From positions 21,038,795 through 21,102,794 of the forward strand of contig CM036258.1 of NCBI GenBank assembly GCA_020698575.1: 64,000 nt of DNA, read 5' to 3'. Positions 47,233 through 57,796 of this stretch are shown piece by piece. How positions within the stretch are numbered: the first letter of the stretch is position 1; every line of letters starts with the position of its first letter. The stretch comes from Bostrychus sinensis. Lineage: Eukaryota > Chordata > Actinopteri > Gobiiformes > Eleotridae. A model generated the notes under the pieces. It was not told the origin of the DNA and made no database searches. It was given only the letters and a program-made list of their open reading frames with translations. The translations under genes and the position numbers were made by a program.

Positions 47233-50200
47233 CTATCAACAAAAAAAAAGTATATATTTTTTAAATAAGAAAAGTCAATGACTGTGAGTAATTTGTGCAG
47301 TGGTTCTCAACTGATACAAGCTTATCCCTGATTATTGGATTGTTATACAGTCGCTAGCACTGGTTGGTTGGTTTGCAGTCTTTTAGCAAGAAAACTCAAA
47401 CAATAATGATTGCATTTTGATATAGAAATTTCAGGAAATTATCAAAAACTGAACATTGACCTATGACCCCCTTTTGAGTCCTGTCCCACCAGTTAGGACT
47501 CACTAAAACTTACGTTTTTGTCTGTCAGTCTGTGGTATAGAGGGGGTTCTTGGTACAACTGTGCTCCTCTCTCCAGGTCGCTCCTCCTCTGCCAGATGGG
47601 AATGGGTGTAGTGGTAGCTTAGTCCTGTACGGTTTCTGTAACGTTTTGCACACACTGGAAGAACAGAGGGCACAAGATTAATCAAAAAACTTTGTGTTAC
47701 TGTTATTTCACAGAAAGGCCTTACTCAATAAAGCTGTCTGAAAAAAATGTTTTCAATGCTTCTCCAGTCAGTCAATAAAAAGCAGACAGCATAAAAACCA
47801 TGTCTCAGTTGCATGTGACTGAAGAACTTTTCAGCTTGACAAAAGTCAGATAATGGCTATATCAATAATCACAGCATTTGAAATACACTATTTATTCATC
47901 TAGCAAAACAAGAAAAACATAGTAAACATATGTAAATACCTGAAGGTGTCGATTTGGAGTTTTGCCTTGGTTTGTATCTGCCTGAAAAAAAGAAGCCAAG
48001 ATGTGCAATAATCAGGAAGAGCCCATTAAAAGAAAACCAAATACCCCACTTGCATCTTGTATTTACAGAAACACTACAGTGAAAGGGGCTCTTGTGTGCT
48101 TTAAACACTCACCGTGTCACAAGTTAAGTGCTTTGTAGCGGCTCTGATATTGTGAATATCATATAAATCTGTCACGTGAGAACTTACTGGTTTTATTAAT
48201 AAAGACATTTTTACTTACTGTCACAGACATATGGCTTGTCATCATTTAAGTCCGCCTTCCTGCGACCTGAGCCCCGACCCTAAGAAAACACACACTGTAA
48301 ACGCCGTACTGTTTGTAGTCGCTAGTAATGCCGTTATTCCTGAAAGTAGTTGCTACACTCTAAGGCTTACTCTTCCTTTGCCCCGATGTCTCCTCCTGGG
48401 AGTGTCCACCTCATAGTCTTCATCATCGTCAAAAGCATCTTCTGCTGCATCTGCCTCCAAAACCCTCTGATACATACATAGGAAACATAGAGCTATAAAT
48501 AAGCAGCACAGATAAGCAAAAATATTATTTTCATCCATTTTCTATGGTTGGTTGCTTGGTTTGTCTGTTTGTGAATTCAAAAAGTAAAGACAAGATTTTG
48601 TTCCTGATTTCAAGAAAGGTGAGGCATGAGCAAAATTAGTTTTTTAGTTTTTTTGTGTGTGTTTTTGGAAACACTGTCTGAATCAAAAACTTTAGGGAGT
48701 CTGTACTAAGGGTAAGTAAAGAAACAAATTGTTTGTTTTAGAGGGTTCTTCAGCATTATGAGATTTAAGGGCTTTGTAGCTTAATGGATGGAGTGTTTAC
48801 ACCGGAACTAGAAGACGCCTGCTCAAGTCCAGAGCTTTTATCATTGCAAGATAGGCACAGTGCCTTGGTTGACTTGGTGGTCTGTTCTCTCTGGATGCTT
48901 TATAAAATGTACTTTCCTAAACAACCTTTTTTGACAAATCCTTTGTATTTGAAGAGTTGCAAAATTTTACACACAACAAGTAATCACGTTTATAACAAGC
49001 CTATGCTGTTAAATGTATTATTAAAGATATGCTTACTAATTGTCATTGTATATTGTTAGAATTAGTAAAACATGGTTGCAATTTAAGGCCGTATGTCATT
49101 AAGGTCTCTCAGTGAGAGGGCAGTCGACTAACGAGCCCTGCAGGTCAGCTGGAAAAACCTGGAAAGTTGCCTTGGCAACCGGTTGGGGCACAACACTCCG
49201 ACAGCTCTTAATGTCAGGGCTCTCTGGAGAGGGATCGAGGTGAACAGCTACCCGTCATTTGGTCTGTGTTTTATGGTAGACGACCTGAGCTCACCTGGAT
49301 CTCCAGCAGACTCTCCTCGTCATTCTTAGAGTTATTCCTCCTGTCCAGACCCTCTCCTCGCAGCAGAGCCTCCAGAGTGGTGCTCTGAGTGGGCAGTGAG
49401 TCCTTGGACATCAGGCCACCATCTGCACAGACACAACACACATACATGCAATGAATCATCAAAATACCAGCAATGTTTGTCCTGTGGGGGCAGGCCAACA
49501 CATGCCTATTGTCTGCTTCAGTCGTGATCAAGAAAAGTAGCAAGACCATTTGTTTCAGCCTTCAGCACTATCCAGTATATATGTCCATATCTCCACTTGC
49601 TTCACCAATAAATGATCACATGAGGAAAATCCTGTTTCCAAACCATGATTTAATTTGTCTCTTTTAATAATTGTGTTAGCCTTGTAGAAAAGGTACATTT
49701 TTAGTTTGGTTAAGAGTTATTCAGAAATAAATCTTTAAAAAGATGAAAGGACTATGGTGTCATATTTTCAGCTTACATTAAAGATATTTTTGGGCTTTTT
49801 GTTTTTATACGACAGAGACAGTAGGATAGACAGGAAATCAGGGAGTGAGAGGGAGTAATGGCATGGACCAAATTTGCACGAGCCATGTTTCAGGTATAAA
49901 CCATAGCTATGTAGCTATACCACTAAACTTCAATACAACATGCCAATATATCCTCCTATAGTGAAGCCAAGGATTGAAACTAATGCAGCAGGTGAGCAGG
50001 TTAGGCAGACATGACAGAGCAAACAAAAGCTTTGACAGTCAGTCTGATTCACACAATCTCTTCTCCACAAAGAACTCCATGACCATCCACTTTCTTTGTG
50101 CGGTTTGAAAAGAGGACACGCTTCAAAGCCTCCGACTCCAGCTCTCTACAGTCTCCTCATCTTTCACTGCGTCCACTGGAGGCCTTCAGAATACTGAGCA

Positions 50201-53200
50201 CAGGGTGCTGAAGAAACTGCAGGTAACGGGCGGATGGGGCAGGAGGTAGGCGTGAGGAGATAAAGTGGGCCTCTCCAGCATGCTACTGCAGCCCCTCACC
50301 ATTGTGTCTGCACATGTTGACTTTCAACTCTCCGCGACGAGACAGCACCCCCCCCCCCCCCCCCCCCCCCCCGTCTCCCTCCATCCGTCCCTCTCCACCC
50401 ATGGGAGCTGGGGGGCTAAAAATAGAGCGGCAGCAGCCTGCAGCAGGGAGCTGATTGTGCATGCAGCCCCAGTCTCCAGCACAGCATTGGTTAGACACAG
50501 CCCAGCCAGACTGTGGCTGCTGCCGTGTGCTCAGCACCTCTGGCCAGCTGCACAGCAGGCTGCCCCAGAGACTTCAGGTTAAATCAGGTTATGTTTCCCC
50601 AGTGCAGAGCTCTGGCAGACAGCAGCCTGTTGTACTGAAGGGAAGGGACAGCAGCAGTGTGGTGCTGCCGGGGTATGAGCGAGCATGAGCTCAGTGAAAA
50701 ACAATAGGACACAATGGGATGTGTTTAGGAAACAAAAGCTTGCTTCACTATATCTCTCAGCCTTCTGTCTTTACAGACTCACACAGTTATAACTTTCCAA
50801 ACGTTAAGGTTTTTTCCTCCAAGCAATACCAAAATTGTATCTTATCTGAACATCTTTCTGTACTACTGTATAAAGGATATAAACAATGGACAACAATGGG
50901 ATGTGTTTATAAAACAAAGGCTTGTTTCACAAAACCTCTTTCTAACAGCAGTCCAATCTTCACTTGCTCTTTCAGGATGTTCAAGCTTTAACTACTTTTC
51001 TTTCTCTGAAATCAAAGTAGATTTAACATTTTCTTGCAACCAACAAGAGAGTTATGGAGGTAACAGCACTTTTTGTGCAAGATTCTTTTGTCATGTGCAT
51101 TCCTTAGGATAGTGTGACATCCCAGTGGGTGCACAAGCCTTGAGCACAACATGGACCAGTTACTTGAGCACAAGCCACAAAACAAACTCCCGACAGCATG
51201 GCAGATTATGAGGCGAGATGAAGAGGGCTGAAGAGACAAGGCCAATGAGCAGGGGAGGTGGACAGGAGAAAACAGGATAGATGGGATGGCAGGAGGAAGG
51301 GCTAAATGTGTTGAGTGAGTTGTGAAGTTGTTTAAATTGGCAGGCGGAGAAGGCAAAGCTCCATTCCATAACATTTATTAAATAGTGTCTGCTGTGGCCG
51401 CACTCTGTCTTGCTGCTCCCAGCAGTGATAAATCTAATTACATGTTCTACTTCTCACAAAACAAGTATACCAGCCGGGGTGAACACAGCCACATTTCATC
51501 TTGGTAAAAATGACTGGCAGCCTGTTCTGCTTGGCTCACAGACATACACCGATATGCTTTTAGCCAGATTATTTAGAATGGTCACCAGTAATCACATGAG
51601 CTGAAGAAAGTGGTGGACAGGATGCACTGGCCAGATGCCTTACCGAGATGAAGGCCATAGATGCCCAGGCGAGGATCTGTGGAGTTGTGTAGCCGTCTCT
51701 TCTTCCTCCAGCAGCGAGCGGGGTACGTGTACATCTGTCCTGCTGCAACCCCTGCACACAAACAGGTGTCAGCATAACGACATGACACCTTCAGCCTGTA
51801 AAACACCTACTTAAAGCTTACACATCAACAGCTCCATGTACACTTAGAGATTAAACCACTATATAGCCTTGTTTCCACCAAGGAGTACAGTACTATTTAA
51901 GAGGTTGAAGGTTTAAGAAAAGCTTTGCTTTAGAAATGCATTCAGGTGTACCAGGGCTGCGGTGGTGGCGCTCCATCCAGATGTAGCAGTTGTTCTGGGC
52001 CACTCCGGTCTGGGAGTCGAGGAATGGAAGCCGGACGCTACGTTCGGCGCACAGGCGGGCATTGTAGCTGCGACACTGCTCAATGGCTTCCTTATAGAAT
52101 TGGTCGCCCAGTCTGAAAAATAGCAACAAAGGTCTGTCAGACACACAGCAGTTTAACAAACTAAATCCTAATAAATTTGACTGGACATTCTTAAGAGTTA
52201 AAATCCCTTAATTATGTATCAATACCACTATAATGGCCTCTTGTTTTGGTACTCCTCATTAAATCAGTTAGCTGAATAAGCTAAAAGAAAGAGCACATCA
52301 ATGCTGTTTCACAAACAATGCACTGGTTCCTTTCCTCCAATGGTTTAATTGTCTCACCTTTTTATACTGTAAATCGGATAAAGAACCCTCGCTTAAATTA
52401 TTCTGTTAAAATTGGTACTTTTAATCAGCCCTGGTCACGACAGCAGAGAACAAGTGGGAGGATAAAAAGCAGTAGGAGCTGGTTTGATTCTGCTCCCACA
52501 ACACAAGTTTAACATATTATTACCTACAGTATGTGGGCTGTATCAGCACTGTTATCCAAGTTACATTACCGCCATTTTAAATCTAAAGCCACTTCTCAGA
52601 CTAGAAGGACTGGAGGTCTTAGTTCTACTTTTCTCCAGTGCCAGTGAGATTTTGGCAGTCCCTCAGGCTTTCACCGTTAATATTCAGAGTAAGATGGGGG
52701 AGGATATCTCACATTCGAGCCCTCAATCGCTGCCACACGCCTGGTATGGTAATTAGCCTACTTAATTAATCTCAACAGAGTGCTGAGCGCAAGGGCAGGT
52801 TCCAATTTAACTATATCAAAGACAAGGGTAAAAGGCTAGAGTTCTGAAATCTTGTGGAGCTACTGTGTAACATGTGTGTAGTGGTGTTGAAACATACAAA
52901 CAACATGGTAGAGGTTCTCCCTGTACCTCTGTGTTAATGAACTCCTTCCACGTGTTCTCAATTACGACATTAGGAAGACGGCCATTTTGGAGTGGAACTA
53001 ATGAGCTGCAGACTGCGAGTCGCGCCTGGAATGTTAAAACTAGTCCTGGGGGTGGCAGCGGGAGTGGGATTTGTCTGCTTCTTATACTTCCACCATCTTT
53101 ACCCTAAATTCTATATGAGGTTATTTTTTCAGCATTAGGAACAAAGGCCTGACTCGCGGCATGGTTCAGACAAAGCCACAGAGTGTGGGGTCTCTAGGGA

Positions 53201-56200
53201 GTGAGAGACTTCACTTCGGTGTGACTGAGGAGGGTAACAGGAACAGTAAGGAGGGGACAAGTTTTACTAGCACTGTGTTGCCTTCCTGTTATCTGTACCA
53301 CAAAAAGCCCATTGCCATAGAAATATTTATAAGAAATTGGGCTATTGTCACCAATAACAAAATAACAAATTCTTCAACCGCACCATTCATTTACCTTTCT
53401 GCTTTTTTAATTTAAAAAGGTGAATCTGGATCAATTTCTAACAGCAAACTTAAATTCAGAGTTTATCTTAAACTTATAGCTTTACATTCAGAACTAACCA
53501 ATGTCATATTTTAAGCAGAGGCACTTGGATCTCGAAAAGCAAGACACGGATCCTCTCTGCCATCAGTCAAAGTATAGGGCCCAGATCTGGACCAGGGATT
53601 TTCTAGTTTATGTTCCTTAATAAACAGCTTGTTTGCACTGCCAAAATGTATACACATTTCATTTTGCTTACCCCTTTCTCTGATTAGGTTTTTCAATTTG
53701 CACTGTTTTAATGTATAATGAACTACTGGAATTGCCATTTTCTCAGCATTTTCTTGCAAGCATGAATGAATTGCTGACAAGCTCTGTAGACCATGAAAAC
53801 AAGCAAGCAGGCAAGCAATGAGAGCATGCCTGACTTGAAACCCCCTTCTATGGGTTAGAAGGCTTCCTGTCAGGTTGAAAATTGAAATGTTTTTTTATAT
53901 AAATTACCTACTCAGTTTCGGTCACTTCTTATGTGAGGTATTTTAAAAACAGCCTAAGCCAACCTGTGAGTCTCCATGCCATTCCTCCATATCAACACAT
54001 CCCTGACAGGACGCTCAGTGACATATCAGTTTACTAAAAGTGCACCAGCTGTAAATGCTTCCTCAAGTACAGCAAGAGAATGCCCAAAGTGTTAGGGCTG
54101 AGAGGTGCCAAGTAAAGCAGCGCTCATGAGATTGCCCAAATACAAGATGAGATGATGCAGACTCAGAAACACAGATCAGGCATGGAGAGACCGAGAACAG
54201 AGAGATTTGCCTGGTTGGTCTTATGTTAGCCACTGGTGTAGGAACACAAGTTCAGTGGAAGACCTGTCCAATTCAAATAAGTGACAAGCCCCACACATTA
54301 ACAGCACAAAGAAGTAATTTTTAGTATTTAAGCTGTAGCCTGGACACAGAAATAGAAATAGGCCTGGCCAAACAGTAGATAGTAATCAGGGCTGAATGAT
54401 TTTGCAAAAATATCTAACTGCTAAACTATAGCTGTAGCAGAGTTTATACATAGACTATATTTCCAAAAGAATTAGCTCAGATGAGCTTATACTTTTGGAA
54501 ATAGTGTATTAAGACCCTGCGGAGATGGGATATTTTGTTCTCCACAGAGGACATTATATCACCTAAATAATTGCAGCCTTTGCAATTTGCTAATTGCGAC
54601 AATTTAAATTGTGATTTCAATTCAATTTTGTTTAATTGTTCAACCCTAATAGTAATAGTAGCTTTATAGACTTAGGGCTCAGTGGCAGAGCATACCATCC
54701 ATGAACCAGGTTCATCCCAATCTCAACTCAAATTTGTAAATACAACTCTTTTTGTCCAGTTATTTTGCACAAACATGGCAGCACAATTTTGCAAGAATGA
54801 GTATGATCAACGTCTCATGCCTCTACTAAACTACAGATGCTTCAATGCATTTGCATACTGATTTGGAAGAAAGAAGTTTCTCTCTACATCTAACATGATT
54901 TGACATAACTAAGTAGGCTTAAGTCTAGTTCCTTAAGTTGACAGTGAACTAGCAGCTAAAAGTAAATTGTTAAGGTACTCTACACATATACGGCAAGTGT
55001 GTGCAGGAACAAGGAATAAAAGCAAATCTTGTGGCCAGTGGGGCCTCCACTATCAGTGTGTTCCTGTCAACGGTCCCCTGTGTCACATGGCTGGATCTGA
55101 AATGTGAGCATGTGTCAACAGTCATTTTGCATATCTGATTACAAACTACAGTTAGCAGTGCAGCCAGTACAAACCATTGAATTTAAGAGACTCTAGGGCT
55201 TGTCTGGAAACAACTCAGTCTGGTGTGCTCTGAGGCTGTATGGTGTTTGCAGGTGCAGGTCTCACTCACAGGAAGCTTGAGCCACCACATAACAACAGTG
55301 CGGAGGGGGAGGAGGTGTATAACTGACTGCATCCTGAAGACCTTATTACACCAATCAGTGCGCCCCAGTCTGTGAGGGCAGGACAAACCAGGCCATACAC
55401 CTCCACACTGCAGCAGGCCTGAGTCACGGCTCTAAAATTCCCTCCACACTCAAGTCATGTAGCTGATGAATGGAGGGGGCTGCTTGATGAGAAATCAGGG
55501 AAGCTTTGGCAGAAGATGTGTCCCACCCACAGAAAAGTCCAGCTGCAATTTTAATGACGCCTCCATCAGCTCCTTTATTAATTACATATTCCAGTCGCCA
55601 TTTTAATCAGCAGATTTTGGAGATTAACATCCGCCCAGGCTCAGATGAGGGACAAACCTCACAGACAAGCACAGGCTCGCAGCTCCATCCACCACAACTC
55701 CACAGCAGAGTCAACAGCACCAGCTTTCCATTTTCTCCTAAAGCGAATCATCTTAATACAAAAAGGTCAAACTGGATCCACAGGAGCAACATCCAATTAG
55801 TGTCAAGTGTGACTAATTATAATCTGACAAAAGTGTGAAATGAAGTCAGAAACCCTAGACAGAGGCTAATTATAGCAGATTGAAACACTTCATTAAGCAC
55901 AGCTTATAGCAAGTAGACATTCCACATCTGAATGCAAAAATGTCTCGAAGATGAAACAGCATCTTGACAGCAGACATGCTTGATGGGACAACAGAGAAAC
56001 AATGCAACATCATTTTCCAATATTCATCTCCCTCCTATTAACAACATTCAGTAAGTAACATTTAAACAACAAAGCAAACATTAAGACCTTAAATACTCAT
56101 TCTAATTGTTGGGACTGTTCTCAAATTATCTGAATGGATGATGATCAAATGAATGAGTACAGATTACACAACTACAACAACAACCAAAACCCTTTCAGCA

Positions 56201-57474
56201 TCATGTGAACTGATATAGGTATGTCACAATCATACTATTCTGACAAATAACTAGCTGGCTGACTTGAAAACCTAAAATGTCTGTGGGAAGGAAACGTCCA
56301 GTCAAGTTGGCATCATCAGTCTACCACATCAGCCTCCATATTCCAGCCTTTCTCAGGCAGTAACAACGTCGCACACTATCAATAGAAACAGTGTGGGTGA
56401 AGACTGGGTGTTGACTGGTCTGGCCCATGTGCTGGGGTCCGGGGAGGTGCGAGGCGAGGGTACCTCTGTGGAGCAGCAGATGGTTCTCCTGCTTGTGGCC
56501 AACACTTCCTCTCTCTCTGTCGGAGCATCTCTCTGACAGATGGAGCCCGGATCCTGGACCGAGCTAATCTCCAGTACTCCTCCACTTAAAGGCACAGTGA
56601 AGGCTACCTTTCCAGTCCTGAAGTGCCCCCATCCCATTACAAGCCCGCTCTGTCACGTTCACTAAATAATCTTTCATAAAGTTATATTTTCTCTTGTGGT
56701 CAAAACTGCATGAGATTGTGATAAACTTGTCCAATGTGGCACAGGTAAACAGCACATAAGAACAAAGAGGAAATGGAGAAATAGGTGGAACATATCTTTG
56801 AAGTTAAGGAGATAAAAGGACAAGTACACTGGCTTCTAGAACAAGGAGGTAGTTTGTATTTCCACCGGCACACTACACAGGCTGTCACTTTTGTCGATTT
56901 AGCTAGCAAGTATGCAAATACAAAATGCCTCCTCCCTTGCTTGCTTTACCGGGTCCTGACCACGTCTGCGCTTGGAGGAGCCAAAGTTGACATGTCGACA
57001 ATTCACACCAACTGTAAACGAGTTTCGGAATGTCAGATGATATTCGCCAGCTATGCCCAGCCAAGCACGAAGAAAAGCGGCTTTTAATTATTCGCTGCTG
57101 CATGGAGGCACGTTGTCGACAGTTTTCGAATAAATTTATAGCCTACCAAAGACGACAGTCTCTTGTGTTGAATGCAAAGCGGTCCAAAGAAAAGGTTTTG
57201 CTCGTACAACCGCAATGTCAGGCAGCCATTCGTTAATGTTTGAGACTAAATGATAAAATCTTGTAAAATAAAAGAACTATACGAGGCTACTTTACCATGC
57301 AAGAAGTAGACGAAATGCATTTAGACAGCGTCACCTGCCCCATGCACACGGCTGGAAACAACATGCACGAACAGCCAGTTACGACGAACGAGTTGGCAGC
57401 AAAGTAATTATTCACAATTTCCTTAATCTCAGAAATACTTACGCTTTTAGTGGATTCTGAATGACAGCCGCCAT
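46876..57474 (-). CDS. dpf3: DPF3 (BAF45c), short DPF3a-like form, 332 or 346 aa
   Basis: Coding exons in transcript order: 57443-57474, 51952-52112, 51644-51751, 49295-49422, 48371-48466, 48219-48279, optional 47940-47981, 47514-47654, 47122-47232, 46876-47036. All junctions are GT-AG and phases agree. DPF3 is a d4-family subunit of the BAF (SWI/SNF) chromatin remodeller, active in heart and muscle development. The N-terminus (MAAVIQNPLKALGDQFYKEA) and the central C2H2 finger are classic d4 features. The usual tandem PHD fingers that read acetylated and methylated histone H3 are not encoded. The C-terminus ends with TSESDTSTFHGFEDDDLEEP, much like the human DPF3a isoform as I recall it. The paralogue is assigned by synteny and this C-terminus. 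Confidence 0.9.
47514..47654 (-). CDS. dpf3: dpf3 C2H2 (Kruppel-type) finger exon
   Basis: Encodes CAKRYRNRTGLSYHYTHSHL, completing C-x2-C-x12-H-x4-H with the Cys from the previous exon, then an acidic/Pro linker (EEERPGERSTVVPRTPSIPQ). The KRY.NR.GLSYHY.H.HL pattern is diagnostic of d4 proteins. The exon ends after one base of an Arg codon (C|GC). Confidence 0.93.
47940..47981 (-). CDS. dpf3: dpf3 42-nt cassette exon splitting the C2H2 finger
   Basis: Acceptor ttttttTCAG and donor GTATTT bracket exactly 42 nt with the same phase (after base one) on both sides, so inclusion or skipping keeps the frame. It encodes RYKPRQNSKSTPS-like residues between the two finger cysteines. Skipping gives YVCDMCAKRYRNRTG, a proper C-x2-C; inclusion puts 14 residues between the cysteines and should abolish the finger. 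Optional small exons at this place are known in the d4 family. The retained splice sites argue that the exon is used. Confidence 0.72.
48219..48466 (-). CDS. dpf3: dpf3 acidic and basic linker exons
   Basis: Exon 48371-48466 (exactly 32 codons) encodes RVLEADAAEDAFDDDEDYEV then the basic RRRHRGKGR. Exon 48219-48279 encodes GRGSGRRKADLNDDKPYVCD and ends one base into the next codon, just after the first finger cysteine and Asp. The basic run is the likely nuclear-localisation signal. Confidence 0.93.
48768..48850 (+). repeat. tRNA-derived SINE-like head
   Basis: Reads gggctttgtagcttaatgga and ggagtgtttac, then gaactagaagac and caagtccag. It aligns well with the segment at 9949-10020, so both are copies of one tRNA-derived family. 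Lies in dpf3 intron 4. Confidence 0.45.
49295..57474 (-). CDS. dpf3: dpf3 N-terminal (Requiem-N) exons
   Basis: Exon 57443-57474 starts at ATG 57474 (MAAVIQNPLK). Exon 51952-52112 encodes LGDQFYKEAIEQCRSYNARL through QNNCYIWMERHHRSP. Exon 51644-51751 encodes GQMYTYPARCWRKKRRLH. Exon 49295-49422 encodes STTLEALLRGEGLDRRN and EESLLEIQ. Residues 1-84 are the d4 N-terminal domain, nearly invariant between DPF1-3. It connects to BAF or acts in transcription. Introns 1 and 3 are long (5.3 and 2.2 kb), intron 2 only 0.2 kb. Confidence 0.93.
49780..49935 (-). repeat. tRNA-derived repeat, degenerate, antisense
   Basis: The order tttttgggctttttg, acagacagtagg-like, aggaaatcagggagtgagag, taatggcatg and then a tRNA-like reversed head (gtggtatagctacatagcta on the complement) matches a very common fish repeat from memory. 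Mutated, in dpf3 intron 3. Confidence 0.5.
50348..50372. repeat. Homopolymer C25 (G25 on the dpf3 sense strand)
   Basis: 25 consecutive C between gacagca and gtctcc. On the transcribed strand of dpf3 intron 3 this is a G-run able to form G-quadruplexes. The exact length in the assembly is uncertain because such runs are poorly sequenced. Confidence 0.95.
50702..50930. repeat. Local imperfect duplication, period about 182 bp
   Basis: The string acaatgggatgtgttta, followed by aacaaaagcttgcttcac, at about 50711-50748 recurs as acaatgggatgtgttta and aacaaaggcttgtttcac at about 50893-50930. Only the cores (about 45 bp) match clearly. In dpf3 intron 3. Confidence 0.7.
54387..54648. mobile_element. 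hAT-type MITE with 8-bp target duplication
   Basis: Ends CAGGGCTGAATGATT (from 54387) and AATTGTTCAACCCTA (to 54648) are inverted repeats, flanked by an exact 8-bp duplication ATAGTAAT (54379-54386 and 54649-54656). Sub-terminal aattgcgacaatttaaattg-type sequence is typical of a frequent fish MITE. No coding capacity. A small palindrome is nested inside. Confidence 0.82.
54449..54508. mobile_element. Nested palindromic mini-MITE (mariner-like ends)
   Basis: The left half actatatttccaaaagaatt and right half acttttggaaatagtgt are reverse complements joined by gctcagatgagc, a near-perfect 60-bp hairpin. The end sequence resembles TACACTATATTNCCAAAAG mariner-type MITEs as I recall them. It lies inside the hAT-type MITE, so it inserted later or was carried along. 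Confidence 0.55.
54665..54730 (+). repeat. tRNA-like SINE fragment
   Basis: gggctcagtggcagagcata (A box) and aaccaggttcatcccaatct (B box) in tRNA spacing, directly after the hAT-type MITE. Acceptor-stem pairing is absent. Confidence 0.4.
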
Positions 57475-57620
57475 TTTGCTACAATGTAACGCAATATCGG
57501 CGTCTTGCAGTTCTGAGGGAAACCTACAGAAACCGACCAATCAGAGCTCGGGCTGAATTCGTGGACCAATACATTTGCGGCAAAGACGGATGGGGCGTGG
57601 CCTTATCGGGTAAACTGTCA
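57475..57620 (-). promoter_or_regulatory. dpf3: Putative dpf3 promoter
   Basis: Directly upstream of the dpf3 ATG. It contains two CCAAT boxes on the plus strand (gaccaatcag at 57535-57544 and gaccaataca near 57563-57572), i.e. ATTGG on the dpf3 sense strand, the usual NF-Y orientation, plus several CpG sites and no TATA box. The 5'UTR would be short. Confidence 0.45.
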
Positions 57621-57796
57621 AAATTATTTTAAAGGGTTTTCCCTTGTATTTATATTGTACACATCTCAACTTCTGTACTTTTAAAGAGCCCCTTACTGTG
57701 GCTTAGGGAGATACCCAGAGTCGTTTGCTGTTTGAGCAACTGGGGGCATAGATACAAGTGGCAAAGAATACCAACATGGAAGCTTGTGATTAATTA

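Larger units (their letters stand above)
52113..57442 (-). other. dpf3: dpf3 intron 1
   Basis: The 5.3-kb first intron holds a hAT-type MITE (54387-54648), a SINE-like piece (54665-54730) and a GC-richer island at about 56390-56640. That island might be an alternative promoter or enhancer, but no exon with a d4 reading frame was found in it. The rest has no recognised feature. Confidence 0.7.

Noticed and set aside
56785..57236. Overlapping plus-strand frames near the dpf3 start
   Set aside because: No homology and no splice signals; probably part of the GC-richer region around the dpf3 promoter.
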